Assembly: GCA_023053545.1 (NCBI GenBank)
Contig: JAKZAN010000003.1
Coordinates: 839,501 to 903,500 of the forward strand
DNA length: 64,000 nt
Direction: 5' to 3'
Origin: Lepidurus packardi
Lineage: Eukaryota > Arthropoda > Branchiopoda > Notostraca > Triopsidae
Numbering within the stretch: the stretch's first letter is position 1; each line of letters opens with the position of its first letter. Shown piece by piece: positions 45,780-56,430 of this stretch. Made by a program: the position numbers and the translations under genes. The notes under the pieces were generated by a model, which saw nothing but the letters and a program-made list of their open reading frames with translations, was not told the origin of the DNA and ran no database searches.

Positions 45780-48700
45780 TTAACCTGAGTTTTCCTTCAG
45801 AATAGTCAACGCGTCAGTCGCAAAAACGTGAGTCGCGTGAAAAACTGATGTGTTCGTAAGAATAGTTTCGGGGTTGAAATGTAGTCTTTTTGTTGACAGG
45901 TTTCTCAGAAGCACTGCTCGCTGTTTGTTAAGTATTCTGCAGTGAAAGAAAACGTGCATGAGGTCTTGTTTCGAGTGTCTGTTGCAAGTGCATGTCGTGT
46001 CGTCAGTTTTTTTAATTCTGTGGAGGTAAGTCTTTGTTGGGAAGTGAGCTGTTCTTAGTTTTATCAGTGTCGATATTGTCTTCCTGTCTAGTCTGAGCTT
46101 GCAAATGGGTTTTAGAGTCGGTACAACGTGTAAGTCTCGAAGTGTTGATGGCGTATCCGACCACTTTTGCAGCCATTTTTTAGTGATCATGAGATCAATT
46201 GCTGCCGATTTTTTCGTAGATTTGACCGATATGGGGTAAGTATTTCTGTAGGCTAGTATTCTTTGGGAGCAGGTCATATAACTTTTGTGTTTAGGTTTCG
46301 TAATTGGTTGGTCTTGTAGTTTCTGGGAGAATCGCAGAAGGGTTTTCAGTGTGAGTAGGTCTAGGGGGGGAATACCAGTCTCTACTTCAAGTGAGGCCGT
46401 TGGAGTTGTCTTTAGAGCGCCCGTGATAAGTAGGAGAGCTCGTCTATGTAGTGCTCGCACAGGGGGTAAGTTTGTTAGGTTCGCATTCGCCCAGGCTGGT
46501 AGCCCGTATAGTATTTTTGAGTACAACGTACTCTTAACTAGGGTTATCAGTTTGTCTACTCTTATTGAGGGGATAAAATGCACTAGTTTTCTTAGATTGT
46601 TGAGGGTGTGGTTGCACTGGGAAGCGAGGTGGCTTGCATGGGATGACCAATTGAGTCTAGAGTCGTAGTGTAGGCCAAGGTACCTTACATTGGTTTTCGG
46701 GTGGATGATTTCGTCTCCCCATGTGAGTTGGACGGGATCCCGGGTATGTTTCCGAGAAAAATGGATGAGCTCAGTTTTCGATTTTGCGAAGTTTAGGCTT
46801 AGTCTTGCTCCCCATTTTTCTAGCGTTTTGACAGCCTTCTCAAGTCTGCCGACATTTATGTCTTCGGTCGAGCTGGTGGTTGCAAGAAGGATATCATCCG
46901 CGAAACCCTCCGATAAAGAGTTTTTGCCTTTAACAAGGGTAAGAGCTCCATTAACGTATATTGTAAAAAGTACAGGTGAGAGGGGTGACCCTTGGGGCAC
47001 ACCCTTTTCTAAACCAAAAACTTCGCTCATATTCTGCCCACTAGCGATGAAACCACTTCTGTTTTCCAGGAAACTTCTGATCCAGTCGACTAGGTACGAT
47101 GGTATATTCTTCTTTTCAACCTCTCGGCATAGCTTTGCGTGATTCACATTATTAAAGGCTCCCTCAATGTCCAGTAATAGAACTGAAGTTACTTTGCGTT
47201 TGTCGAAGCCAGACAGAATTTTGTCCGTCAGCTGTAGCATAGCGTTTGTCGTTGAGCGGTTTGGCCGGAATCCCCATTGGTTAGTAGATAGGGAATTTTG
47301 GCTCTCTAGCATTTCCGACAGTTTGGTTGCCACGGCTTTTTCGAGGACTTTGCCCAAGCATGGTAGAAGAGCTATTGGACGGAAATTCTTGCAGATAGTG
47401 TAATCAGCCTTATTCGGTTTTGGTAGTGCTAGAATTTTAGCTGTTTTCCAAGCTATTGGGAAATAGGATAGCCTAAGGCTGGCGTTAAGTATATCAATTG
47501 TAGTTTGTTTGATGGTTTGCCAGGTTTTTTTGATGAGAATTGGTTGAATACCATCCACTCCAGGTGCTTTCATATTAGGTAAGGCACGTACCAATTGATC
47601 CAATTCTTCCATCGTCACTTTTGGTAAGTCTTTTTGTCTGGTCTTTTGTGTGTGCGTGTGTCTCGTTGTTCTAGCTGTGTTTACAGTCGATGGAGAGGAG
47701 CTTTTACAATCCAAAAGTTTCACCGCTAGGTGGTTAAGTTTCAATATTTCATTTACGAATGGTTTGCGGTTATCATCTAATAACTGGTCTAGTGAAAGGG
47801 TATTTCTGGATTCCCGAAACTTCCTTTCCAAGTTCCATAATACTCGTGTGTCTCCCGCGTCCACTTTTCGCTTCCAGTAGTCTTCTTTAGTAAGTCGCAC
47901 TGTTGTTGTATAATTGTTTCGTGCATCTTTCCAGTTGCGTTCGTTGAGCGTACTTGGGAAGGCGCGGTAGGTCCTAAGTGATTTTGCAACCTCCTTCCTA
48001 AGAAGATCCAGTTCTATGTTCCACCACGGGTTTTTCCGATTTGTTGATTTTCTTTTAGGGATGTGCACCTGAGCAGAGTTACAAAGGGCTCCCGTTAAAA
48101 GGTCGACTGCGGCGTCAAGCTTTTCCGTTGTGTCGAGATCAGACAGTGAGTCTTTTTCGTTCTGTAGTGTTAGCTTGAGGTCTTCATTTAGTTTCGCCCA
48201 GTTTGCCTTGTTGTAGCACCAGAAAGCATGTTTTGATTTTTCTGTTCTTATATCGATGTTGACGCATATAGCCTCGTGATCAGATTCGTTTGGGAAATAG
48301 GTTTTATCGATGAGGTGTAAGTTTGTTATACTCGAAATATTTGGTGAGGCGAAGGCAAGATCGAGAGTTGAAGAGCTGCCCCTTTCGTTGTTGAAAGTCG
48401 GGACATTCCAGCTATTAAGTAGTTTTAGCTTCTTTTCGGTGATAAAGTCGAACAGCTGTCTGCCTGGTTTGTCTGCTGGTTTGTCTTCCCAATGCCAGTG
48501 GTGGGCATTGAAATCACCGCAGAGTATCACGTCTTGGAAGGGTGGCGGTAGATCTTTCCAGGTTTTAGTAATTAGTTCGCGGAGGTCAGTTGTGTGTCTT
48601 CTGTAGACCGTAATCAAGTAAATGGGTGTAAGAGCTTTTGGGACTATTTTTGTTATTGAATATAGTTCTGTTATTGTGACTAGCGAGATATAAGGTGCTG

Positions 48701-48908
48701 CATTTCTTTTGAAGCATAATACACCTTTATAAAGGCTTTGGGGTTGGAACACTGTAAAGTTCTGGAAATGGGAGATGTACGGGTTGGAAGGAGGTTCGAG
48801 TATCACGACGATGTCAGCGTTAATGTTGCTGGCTTCTCTTAACGTCTCTGTGAGCTGAGCGTTGCTCTTTCTTATATTGTGGAAGACGATTTTTGAACCG
48901 TTTGTCAT
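45780..48908 (-). CDS. LINE C ORF2: endonuclease and reverse transcriptase, intact
   Basis: 1042 codons from the ATG at 48908. Endonuclease: VVILEPP, CGDFNAHHWHWED, STLDLAFAS and NESDHEAI. RT: FRPIALLPCLGKVLEKA, LLDIEGAFNNVNH, GVPQGSPLSPVLF and FADDILLA. The C-terminus carries the Cys/His motif CTCNRHSKQDLMHVFFHC; no RNase H follows, as in the Jockey clade. The start codon overlaps the ORF1 stop in TAATG, the arrangement known to allow termination-reinitiation in some LINEs. It nicks target DNA and primes reverse transcription of its own RNA in known relatives. Confidence 0.95.
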   Translation of the reverse strand: MTNGSKIVFHNIRKSNAQLTETLREASNINADIVVILEPPSNPYISHFQNFTVFQPQSLYKGVLCFKRNAAPYISLVTITELYSITKIVPKALTPIYLITVYRRHTTDLRELITKTWKDLPPPFQDVILCGDFNAHHWHWEDKPADKPGRQLFDFITEKKLKLLNSWNVPTFNNERGSSSTLDLAFASPNISSITNLHLIDKTYFPNESDHEAICVNIDIRTEKSKHAFWCYNKANWAKLNEDLKLTLQNEKDSLSDLDTTEKLDAAVDLLTGALCNSAQVHIPKRKSTNRKNPWWNIELDLLRKEVAKSLRTYRAFPSTLNERNWKDARNNYTTTVRLTKEDYWKRKVDAGDTRVLWNLERKFRESRNTLSLDQLLDDNRKPFVNEILKLNHLAVKLLDCKSSSPSTVNTARTTRHTHTQKTRQKDLPKVTMEELDQLVRALPNMKAPGVDGIQPILIKKTWQTIKQTTIDILNASLRLSYFPIAWKTAKILALPKPNKADYTICKNFRPIALLPCLGKVLEKAVATKLSEMLESQNSLSTNQWGFRPNRSTTNAMLQLTDKILSGFDKRKVTSVLLLDIEGAFNNVNHAKLCREVEKKNIPSYLVDWIRSFLENRSGFIASGQNMSEVFGLEKGVPQGSPLSPVLFTIYVNGALTLVKGKNSLSEGFADDILLATTSSTEDINVGRLEKAVKTLEKWGARLSLNFAKSKTELIHFSRKHTRDPVQLTWGDEIIHPKTNVRYLGLHYDSRLNWSSHASHLASQCNHTLNNLRKLVHFIPSIRVDKLITLVKSTLYSKILYGLPAWANANLTNLPPVRALHRRALLLITGALKTTPTASLEVETGIPPLDLLTLKTLLRFSQKLQDQPITKPKHKSYMTCSQRILAYRNTYPISVKSTKKSAAIDLMITKKWLQKWSDTPSTLRDLHVVPTLKPICKLRLDRKTISTLIKLRTAHFPTKTYLHRIKKTDDTTCTCNRHSKQDLMHVFFHCRILNKQRAVLLRNLSTKRLHFNPETILTNTSVFHATHVFATDALTILKENSG

Positions 48909-50224
48909 TAGATAGGGTTTCGGGATTGAGGACCAGAGGGATTGCGTTTTTGCCTTTCGGTGATACGCGTCGGGCAGCCACTGTCAAAAGAGAAGTGTCC
49001 ACCGCCGCAGTTCCGGCATTTCTTTGTGTTGTTCGAGCAGTCTTTCGTATTGTGTGGTTCAGAGCATTTTCCACACGTTGGGATAGATTCTTTGCAGTAA
49101 AGAGCAGTATGGCCGTATTTCTGGCAGTTAAAGCACTGAGTGATTTGTTCTTGGCGGCGATCTTCCAGTTGTACCGATCTGCTAAAAGCGTATACGTAGC
49201 CCCGGTTGAGCAATCTTGTTTTAGCTTCGGCTGACGGGCATGTAAACACTAGTGAGCCAAAAGATTTGGTGCTATCCTTGTTGAGCCAGCGTATTGACTC
49301 TGCCGTGAACTCTATTTGTGTGGATGCGTTCTTTCTGGTAAGATGTGAAGCGATTTCTTCTTCAGTAAACTGCTTTGGGATTTGGTGGATAACCAGATCA
49401 TTCAGCTTTTTCGGGCGGGTTGCTCGAACGGGACCAAGTGAGTCCAGGGTGATGTCTTGAAGGAGAGATTCTGTTTCGTTCTTTTCTTTTTCGGTGCCGA
49501 GTGTGAGTTCGATTAGAAACTTTGTCTTCCGGGCTACCACCACGTTGGGAGCGTTCCTGCCAAACTTTTTGAGCAGATCCCTGTCCAAATTTCTGAGTAA
49601 GTCTTCTCTTTTGACCACTTCCTTTTTCTTTTCTTCGTTCAGTTGCTCTAAGTAGACAATTAGCTCGTCTTGCTGTCGTCTTTGGTAGTTAATCGGGCTG
49701 GGTTGGCTTGGTTGGGAGGGGGAAGCAGTGGGTTTGTTTGACTTGGGTAAAGGACGTTTTCGAACCACCGAGGTCCAAGGTGCTTCCATTGACGATGGGG
49801 TGACAGGATTTTGTTGGTTGATCTGTTTGCTAATGACATCTCGCAGGTACTTGATTTCAGCCTGAAGCTGGGGAATACTGTTCACTGTAGGGATAAGGGT
49901 CTCAACTTTCGAGGTGAGCATTGCCACCTTGTTTGACAGCTCTTCATTCTGGTTCCATAGGAACTCCAGCAACTCAGACGGGTTGTTAAGGTTGGGAAGG
50001 GCGTTAATCTTTTTCCTAGGTGGTTCGAGTGAGCTCACTTTAGTTTTACAGGCAGTTGCCTTCTGTGCGCACTTATTACAGAGTTTGCTGTCTTGCGAGT
50101 CTTGTTCACATGGGTTTGGGCAAAGTTCGCACTGGGGCACTGTTTGTTCTTCCATGATTTCAGTGTTATTGTTTTGGACCGTGTCCCTCCCCCTTCTGGA
50201 GGAGGACCCAGGTGAGCGTAACAT
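48908..50224 (-). CDS. LINE C ORF1 (gag-like nucleic acid chaperone), intact
   Basis: 438 codons from the ATG at 50224 (an upstream TTG at 50236 is in frame). The N-terminus has a Cys cluster (CELCPNP, CNKC), then a predicted coiled coil (LLEFLWNQNEELSNKVAML and the next 60 residues). An RRM-like domain (LNDLVIHQIPKQFTEEEI) and three zinc knuckles follow: CFNCQKYGHTALYC, CGKCSEPHNTKDC and CRNCGGGHFSFDSGC. The stop overlaps the ORF2 start. It should bind LINE RNA and form the particle with ORF2 protein. Confidence 0.94.
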   Translation of the reverse strand: MLRSPGSSSRRGRDTVQNNNTEIMEEQTVPQCELCPNPCEQDSQDSKLCNKCAQKATACKTKVSSLEPPRKKINALPNLNNPSELLEFLWNQNEELSNKVAMLTSKVETLIPTVNSIPQLQAEIKYLRDVISKQINQQNPVTPSSMEAPWTSVVRKRPLPKSNKPTASPSQPSQPSPINYQRRQQDELIVYLEQLNEEKKKEVVKREDLLRNLDRDLLKKFGRNAPNVVVARKTKFLIELTLGTEKEKNETESLLQDITLDSLGPVRATRPKKLNDLVIHQIPKQFTEEEIASHLTRKNASTQIEFTAESIRWLNKDSTKSFGSLVFTCPSAEAKTRLLNRGYVYAFSRSVQLEDRRQEQITQCFNCQKYGHTALYCKESIPTCGKCSEPHNTKDCSNNTKKCRNCGGGHFSFDSGCPTRITERQKRNPSGPQSRNPI

Positions 50225-50404
50225 GTCACCATACAAAAGGTTCGAATAAATTGGAACACTTGAGACAGAAACGTGTCAGAGCTGTTTCTAATTGTCTGTT
50301 GGGCACTTAACCAAAAAGTACAACTATTCACAGGTGTTAACAAACTTTATTTCACACCAGAGAAAGCTTTAAACTAGGAGCGTTGTGTAAACACGTCTGC
50401 CATT

Positions 50405-50414
50405 GATGGCTCTG
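50405..50414. repeat. LINE C target-site duplication, 5' copy
   Basis: GATGGCTCTG, matching 45539-45548. Confidence 0.88.
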
Positions 50415-50617
50415 GTTGATATAGAAGGAGGTACCGACTCTCGTCGGGTGGATGCAGTCAGTAGGTCCTGGGAAGGATTTCCTATTCTTCATCGAGTTAA
50501 CCTTTCTACTCGGAATAATCAGTCCAACCCTAAGGAAGCATAACTGGGATAAGAACTGTTATCTTGATATTCACCAGTCATACGACCCCTTAAGCGAGTC
50601 AAAAAATCAACTAATAA

Positions 50618-51410
50618 TCAATCAGGAGGGTTAACTAGATTGTCCCATAGATACGAGGCCCAAGGTGCATTAACTTGAGCAAGATAAGACTGATCAATTT
50701 CGTTCATCCGCAGTAATGTCATTGGTTCTATCTTATCATCGATAGAGTAAGGTGGTGTTAACTGAGGGGCCTGCTTGTAGGAACGCTCTATACGTTGTTT
50801 CCTACGTTTCAGAACGTTGGTGCGTAGGTTTTTAATCCCCAGGCCACCACGTTTCACCGAGGCATGGAATAATCCCAATGGGGTATCCTTGGGTAGGCGA
50901 AGCCATACACGTAAGTATTTAAAAATTACCTTATCCTTTATTTTTAATTCTCCGATGGCCACTTTCGGCCGCACTAATCCGTAGAGTAAACGCGGAATCA
51001 GATAGACCCGCACAGCATACAGCTTTTGTTGCAGATTTAGCGGTGATTTCTGGAGTTTATTCAATAAAGCCTCGAGATCAGGACTGAAGCTTTTTGAGCG
51101 GCTAATGTGTGAAAATGGCACTCCCAGATAAACCCATGATTCATCCGAGGTAAGGTTTTTTTATTAATGTTCAGTGTAAATCGAGTAGGGCACTAGAGAA
51201 CAGGTAGGTCTTCTTAATTTTCCCCAGGGCAGTTAAGGATAGGCCAAAAACCTTAGATGCATTCAAGTCAGGGCCAAGCATTGGGAGCTCTGCATTCAAT
51301 ATTTGAACGAGACGTTTCAGACCTTCTCTATAAGCTGGGGCATGATGTTCGCGGTCACCGGGGGTAAGAGAAGGAAAAAATGGGGAAGAGGGGGAACACA
51401 ATGCAAACAA
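50618..51410 (-). pseudogene. R2-like LINE B fragment (RT thumb and linker)
   Basis: 51410-51171 and 51121-50618 read a continuous R2-type segment with one break. They include NASKVFGLSLTALGKIKKTY and, in the thumb, LYAVRVYLIPRLLYGL and FKYLRVWLRLPKDTPLGLFHASVKRGGLGI. The same region of R2 LINE A reads KWLRLPKDVPVAYFHT, so they are related but different families. The endonuclease part is missing. The fragment precedes R2 LINE A in the same direction. Confidence 0.82.
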
Positions 51411-51419
51411 AGAAAGAAA

Positions 51420-52083
51420 TATGTCGCAGCCATACGAATTAGCCGCCGCGCGACTCCAGCCATCTTTTAAGAAGAAGACAGCACCCGTCGGGGAGTCATC
51501 CCTGTCTCGTACGCTTCCTGCATGAGTGCCACCCGACGTTGCCCGGCCTCACCGTAATAGTGGGCCATTTAAAAAGTCTACCCGACTCAAACCTGTGCAT
51601 TGAACTGACGCCGTTTAGAGCTGTCTTCCCCTTCCCCCACCCCACAACTACAGTCAGCTCGTGCAGAATAGCTGACGAGTTCTGTTAATGTAGCGAACAT
51701 ATAATGTTTCCTACCTGTAAAAAACCCGGCGTGGAAGTTTACACAATCCAATGACGAGAAAACACGGAGAAAATAAAAAAGGGAAGTGAAAGGAAAGGAG
51801 AAGCTGCCGTTCAAAGCTCCCAATCAACTGCAAAAGAACCAAAAAGATAGCGACTCTTAAAAAATATCCTATACTATAGTCAAGGTCCCGTAGTAGATGC
51901 CACTTATTGCGATCCCTGGTTGCTAGAATCAGTCGTTGCAAAATAAAGAATATGGTCATTTGGTATAGACAAGAAAATGTAATTTCGTTCTTAATATCAC
52001 TATTTTCGTGTTTCTTCTTTACATCATAAAACAACCACATGTACTGTACACATTTCCGATTTTCGGTTATTAGAATCTCCGCG
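51420..52083. other. No gene recognised; likely 3' flank of the DUF6729 gene
   Basis: A 132-codon minus frame (52109-51711) is hydrophobic and low-complexity and I do not trust it. The first bases after 52083 match the pre-insertion 3' end of the DUF6729 gene, so this is probably its 3' UTR and flank. Confidence 0.5.
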
Positions 52084-52098
52084 TAATCGAAGTAATAT

Positions 52099-52678
52099 TC
52101 ACTTGACAAACGTGATCACAAAAGGGACATCTACTCTGATGAAAATCGTATCAAAAACACCTGCACTAAAATGGATAAAGTATATTTTTACTCTTATTTT
52201 TAAGCTTACGAATGTTGTTGACAAAGGAGACTTGGCTTCATTAAACCATGCAGGAAACAAAGTCTTTAAAGTCCAGAAAAATGGCACCCTATTTAGAAAA
52301 ATTATGAGTTGTGCTCTTACCATGAAAAAATATACATGAAAAAACTCACGTTGATAAAATCAAATTTTTGGTCACTTGATCAATCGGTACCAGCATCCAG
52401 AATTCCGAAATGGGAAGGAGACTAGTATTGCATTTCCTGAATTTAAAATTAGTATTTTTTTTACTCGATATTGAGCTTATTTTTAACTGACGTGTGTCGT
52501 TTAATGAAGCCGGCCACAAGGGAAAAAAAGGTAGCTGTTGTGTTTTATGCGAAAACAAAATCTTGAGTGCAAACCCGCCAGATTTGACAAGGAACTCTGC
52601 CAGCCCTAAAAATATATTAATTACAACATTTGTGTATCATACCTACTGTGTATCATACCTACATTTGTGTATCATACC
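52099..52678. mobile_element. 580 bp insertion with 15 bp target duplication
   Basis: TAATCGAAGTAATAT occurs at 52084-52098 and again at 52679-52693, the second copy inside the last exon of the DUF6729 gene. The segment between has no recognised coding sequence and ends at its right side in three copies of a TGTATCATACC-type unit. The long duplication suggests target-primed insertion, for example a non-autonomous LINE or SINE-like element with a short-repeat tail, or a retrocopy. There is no poly-A. Confidence 0.75.
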
Positions 52679-55600
52679 TAATCGAAGTAATATACTCTTC
52701 GCGTTGTCTTTCCAGCCATTCTGCTGGAGATAACTCTGCCCCCACCGGGCAATAGCGTGCACCGTAAAACTGCGAATGTCCTCCGGTACTAACGGGCTGC
52801 CCACATTTGCGACATTGGTACGTCCGAGGAAGGTTGCCAGCAGAAGCATCGGCAGCCGCCTTTTTTCGGTGCCTCCAATCCGTCGTCATTGACATCGGTG
52901 GCGGGGTGGCGGACACCGAAGGTGATGGAGGCAGCGCAGATACTGGCCTGGAGGGGCCTTCACCAGGGTCTTCCACTGGGGGTGCAGCTTCTGTCCCCAA
53001 TGGAGGCAACGTCACACGGCGACGTTTAACTTTTGCCTGACCGACCGTGTCTACTACTTCCTCAAAAACAAGCGGCTTGTGAGCTGGTCGAGGTGCTGTT
53101 TGAGGTTAGTGCGTGTTCGTAACGCACTCGTTAGTGCGGGTTGAGGCAGGTTAATACCCTGCAGTAGCATACCGATGTCGCTAAAGCGGGACTTATCCTG
53201 GTACCGAAGAGTTTAAAAGACATGTGTTATTATTAACCTCGACATGTGCCGGGCGTTAATAAAGCTGAAAACTTACCACCGGCTCAAGGTAGTCTCGTTA
53301 ATGGGATACAAAACCAGGCCGGTACCTTCTAAGTGGGTGCCACTTAGAAGGACACGACTTCGTATCTCGTTATACTTGCCCAGAATGAGCTTCCAGCGAG
53401 ACACGTAAGGAGGACCTCGGACTGGTGCCGTGTATGTGTTGCAAAGGCGAATGCAAATGGCCTCCACTACACGACTCTTGGAAGGAGAGAGGGCAGGCAA
53501 ACCAGAGCTTATAAAGCACCTAAAAATACGAAGCAAGGGTTTTAGATTTTAAAAGCATGCTTAAAGAACCAGACGACATAACAACGCTTACCTCTGCATG
53601 GCTTCCACTCCGACGTATCCAGTCCTATACTGGGACCGAGGAAAACGGCTCCGAGGGTCGTGGCGCAGGATGCGGCCGTACTTCAGAGGCCGCTTGTCGT
53701 ACTCCTCCAACGCCTCGTAGAGGCGAATGACTTCGTCAGCCTGGCTTTTGGTGACAGTAAGGCCTTCTGTCTTGATCAACGCCGCTGCCAACTGATCCAC
53801 CTTGTTCCAGCCACCGATAAATCGGTAATCCAAGGCTTCTTCAGTTGGTTCTGGCATTGCCTCGACAGTCAGCTCGCTGTCCCTGTCGTCTTCCGTTTCT
53901 TCGGTTTCCACCGGGTTCCCTGGAATGGTGTTGTCCAGCTCTTCCGGCTCCTGTAGCACGGTGAGGGAATCGGGTTCCAAAATGACATCCATGTCCTGAA
54001 CACCCTCGTGAATCCCCTCATCGACTGCAGTGTCATCCGTGGGAAGGGTCCAGTCAGTTTTCTGGTAGAGGAATTCCACTCCCAGCAGCTCCCCTGTATA
54101 CTGGCCTGGAGCGCGATACTCTGGCAACAATGGATGACCCAGGACTTGCTCATACAGCGTGTTGACTCGCTGCATCAACTTGGCGTCGAAGCAACGCAGT
54201 GGCGAGGGTCGAGAGGTGGCAACGGCTGCAGAAGCTCTGGCAGCGTTCCAGCGTGTGACGCCATCCAAAAGGTACGCCTGGCAGTTGTACGCGTTCGCGC
54301 TGGTTCCTACGAGACGAAGTAAAGGAACTTATCAAGCGTTATTCAACCAAAGTCATACAATGTAGTGCCTTACCCGGAATAAAGCGAGCCAAGTGCAAAT
54401 GGAAAGACTCAAGGGAGGTGGAGCCACGAGCACACCGGTAAACCGGTAAACTGAGGCCTCCCTTAGTCAATGTTCCAGTTATAGTGTAGAGCTGGACTAA
54501 TTCGGGATCTTGGATACACTTGACGTGTTTCCTCTCAAAGTCCCAGGTTTCCTTCATGTCTTCCTTGAACAACGGAACTCCCAGCGAAACCGTTGCCAAA
54601 GTCAACGAAAGAATCAGGGCTTCGATCTGATCCAAAGTCTCTTGGGTACCACGAGTACGCCGACGACAATGGCGTGCCATCTCGGATTTGCTGATGGCCT
54701 TGTTGACCGCCGCGACAGAAGGATTGGAAAGGCCCTCCATCTCCATTTCCCTCATCTTAGCAGCTCGCAAGGCATCGAGATCCGTGGCATCCCATTCGAA
54801 TATGCAGGATGACAATCTGGTCATGAAGGCACCATACAGAGGGTGGGACTCGCCGGTACATCCCACGGCCAGACGCCGCATAAATTGCCAGATGTCAAGG
54901 CGAACTTGGAGACCCGTCCACTGGTCGAAAAGAAGCTGGTATTTCGACCGTGAGCCCTCTGCTGTGCAGCAGTCGCGGTCAGTGTAGAGAAGGATCGGCG
55001 CTGCTTCTCCTGCTCGACGGTATCTGGAGGAGATTTTTTTTTAAAGGCATGTTAAAATAGAATTACTTTTAAACCTAAGGTCTCGCAATACATTACCTCT
55101 CCACTAAGCCAGTAGCCATGGGCTGCAATGACATGGTGCTCTCCGACGTGGTCAAAACAGAGAGGAGAATCTCTCCCCGCTCATTGGCGACGTTGGTGCA
55201 CCAAGCGGCAGTATTGGCTGCAGTTCCGGTGAGCTTCCGGGTCACTTTCTTGGTAGAATCGATCTTCAGAATCGAACCGTAGACCGAGGTGATGGCGGCC
55301 TTAAGGGTGGACAATCTGGACCAGACGTCGCGGACGTACGTCGCCAAGAACCACTTCGCAGCTGGCAGGGCGCTGAAAGGAGGGGGTTGCTGGAAGTACT
55401 CCTTTGGCTGCAATAAGCCGATTACGCTATTTGAGTGACGCCGGCAGTCAGTCAAATAGGCCGTCGTCTTGCGCAGCCACATCTCGGAATGTAGTTCCTG
55501 AAGATCATTCTGCAGGGCGGCAGGGCTATTCCCCAGTGTGCGAGACCTGGCCATCGCAATGATGCCAATGTCGCATGCGTACCTGTAGGTCAGGATGACG

Positions 55601-56321
55601 GAGAAGCGAGCTGCAAGTCCGTCAGGTAGCTGCGCGAGTATGCGTTGATCGTACGCAGTGAAGGTACCTTTGCAATTGGGGCATTCCATGTACTCGCAAG
55701 CTAGGTAGTAGCTGTCCCTGAAATCAAGGACAACACGTACACGGGGATACAACCCCTTGGACGTGAGCTTCCTGCCGACTCCGCAGTTGGGACACGAAAA
55801 GTCCACAGCCCACATTCTTCTGGGCATCCACAGGAAAAGCCGACGAAGAAAATACGCGTCAGGCTTGGGCGGCCCTGTGCTGGGCCCTGGAACTGGTGGC
55901 GGGGGTGGATTCCACCAATTCGTAACAAGGGAGGCCTTCAGGGTACCCTTGCTGTCAAAAAAGGCTGAGCCAATCCAAGACTGGTCTGCTGGCAAGATCG
56001 TCTTTTGCCACCCTTCGGGAATGCGAGCACGCGCAGCCACTTTCCTTGCTTGTCCAGCCTAAACAAAAATATTAATAAAAAGAAAGAATCAACGCTTGCT
56101 GTTCTAGAGTGAAAATTTGTTTTACATCTCATCCTCCCCTCTCTTTCTTTAAAGTAGCAACGGAAAAATAAATAATCTACCTCAAGAACAGGGCTGAACA
56201 TCACAGCAGTCGCGGTGGACTCTATCGAAGCTTCCAGCTCCACAAGGTCAGCGCCAGGAAGTACTGCCTCCGACTCTGAAGCTGGAGCCTGAACGGGCGT
56301 GGCAATGCTGGGGGTCACCAT
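52659..56321 (-). CDS. DUF6729-type gene, probable DDE transposase, seven exons
   Basis: Exons (minus): 56321-56181, 56058-55097, 55023-54374, 54306-53592, 53519-53277, 53204-53158 and 53095-52659. They sum to 3195 bp, exactly 1065 codons, with all phases consistent. Introns are 122, 73, 67, 72, 72 and 62 bp; all start GT and all end AG except the fifth, which would end CG. The protein has a zinc-binding DUF6729 region near residues 130-180 (WMPRRMWAVDFSCPNCG, CEYMECPNCKGTF). Candidate catalytic acids are in KIDSTKK (near 55262), LYTDRDC (near 54980) and TSLESFHLHLARF (near 54405). An acidic linker and a C-terminal Cys/His segment (CRKCGQPVSTGGHSQF) follow. It is close to multicopy, uncharacterised fish and invertebrate proteins; I infer a transposase or a domesticated descendant. 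An AG at 56340-56341 suggests an upstream non-coding exon. Confidence 0.82.
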
Positions 56322-56430
56322 CGGTACTAAGAAACTGTGGAATGCCAGGGCTTTTAGTGAAGCTTATCTTTTAAACTCTTGGTAATAATAATAGTAATAA
56401 AAGAATACGCAAGGGCCAACGTACGTCAAA

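Larger units (their letters stand above)
45549..50404 (-). mobile_element. LINE C, full-length Jockey-like element
   Basis: 4856 bp: 5' leader 50404-50225, ORF1, ORF2, a 208 bp 3' UTR with a CA microsatellite (45709-45722) and a 23 bp poly-A tail (T-run 45549-45571). A 10 bp target duplication flanks it. Both ORFs are open, with all endonuclease and RT motifs. It is the best candidate in the window for a recently active element. Confidence 0.94.

Noticed and set aside
51711..52109. 132-codon hydrophobic minus frame
   Set aside because: No family signature, AT-rich, and partly spans the junction of the 580 bp insert.
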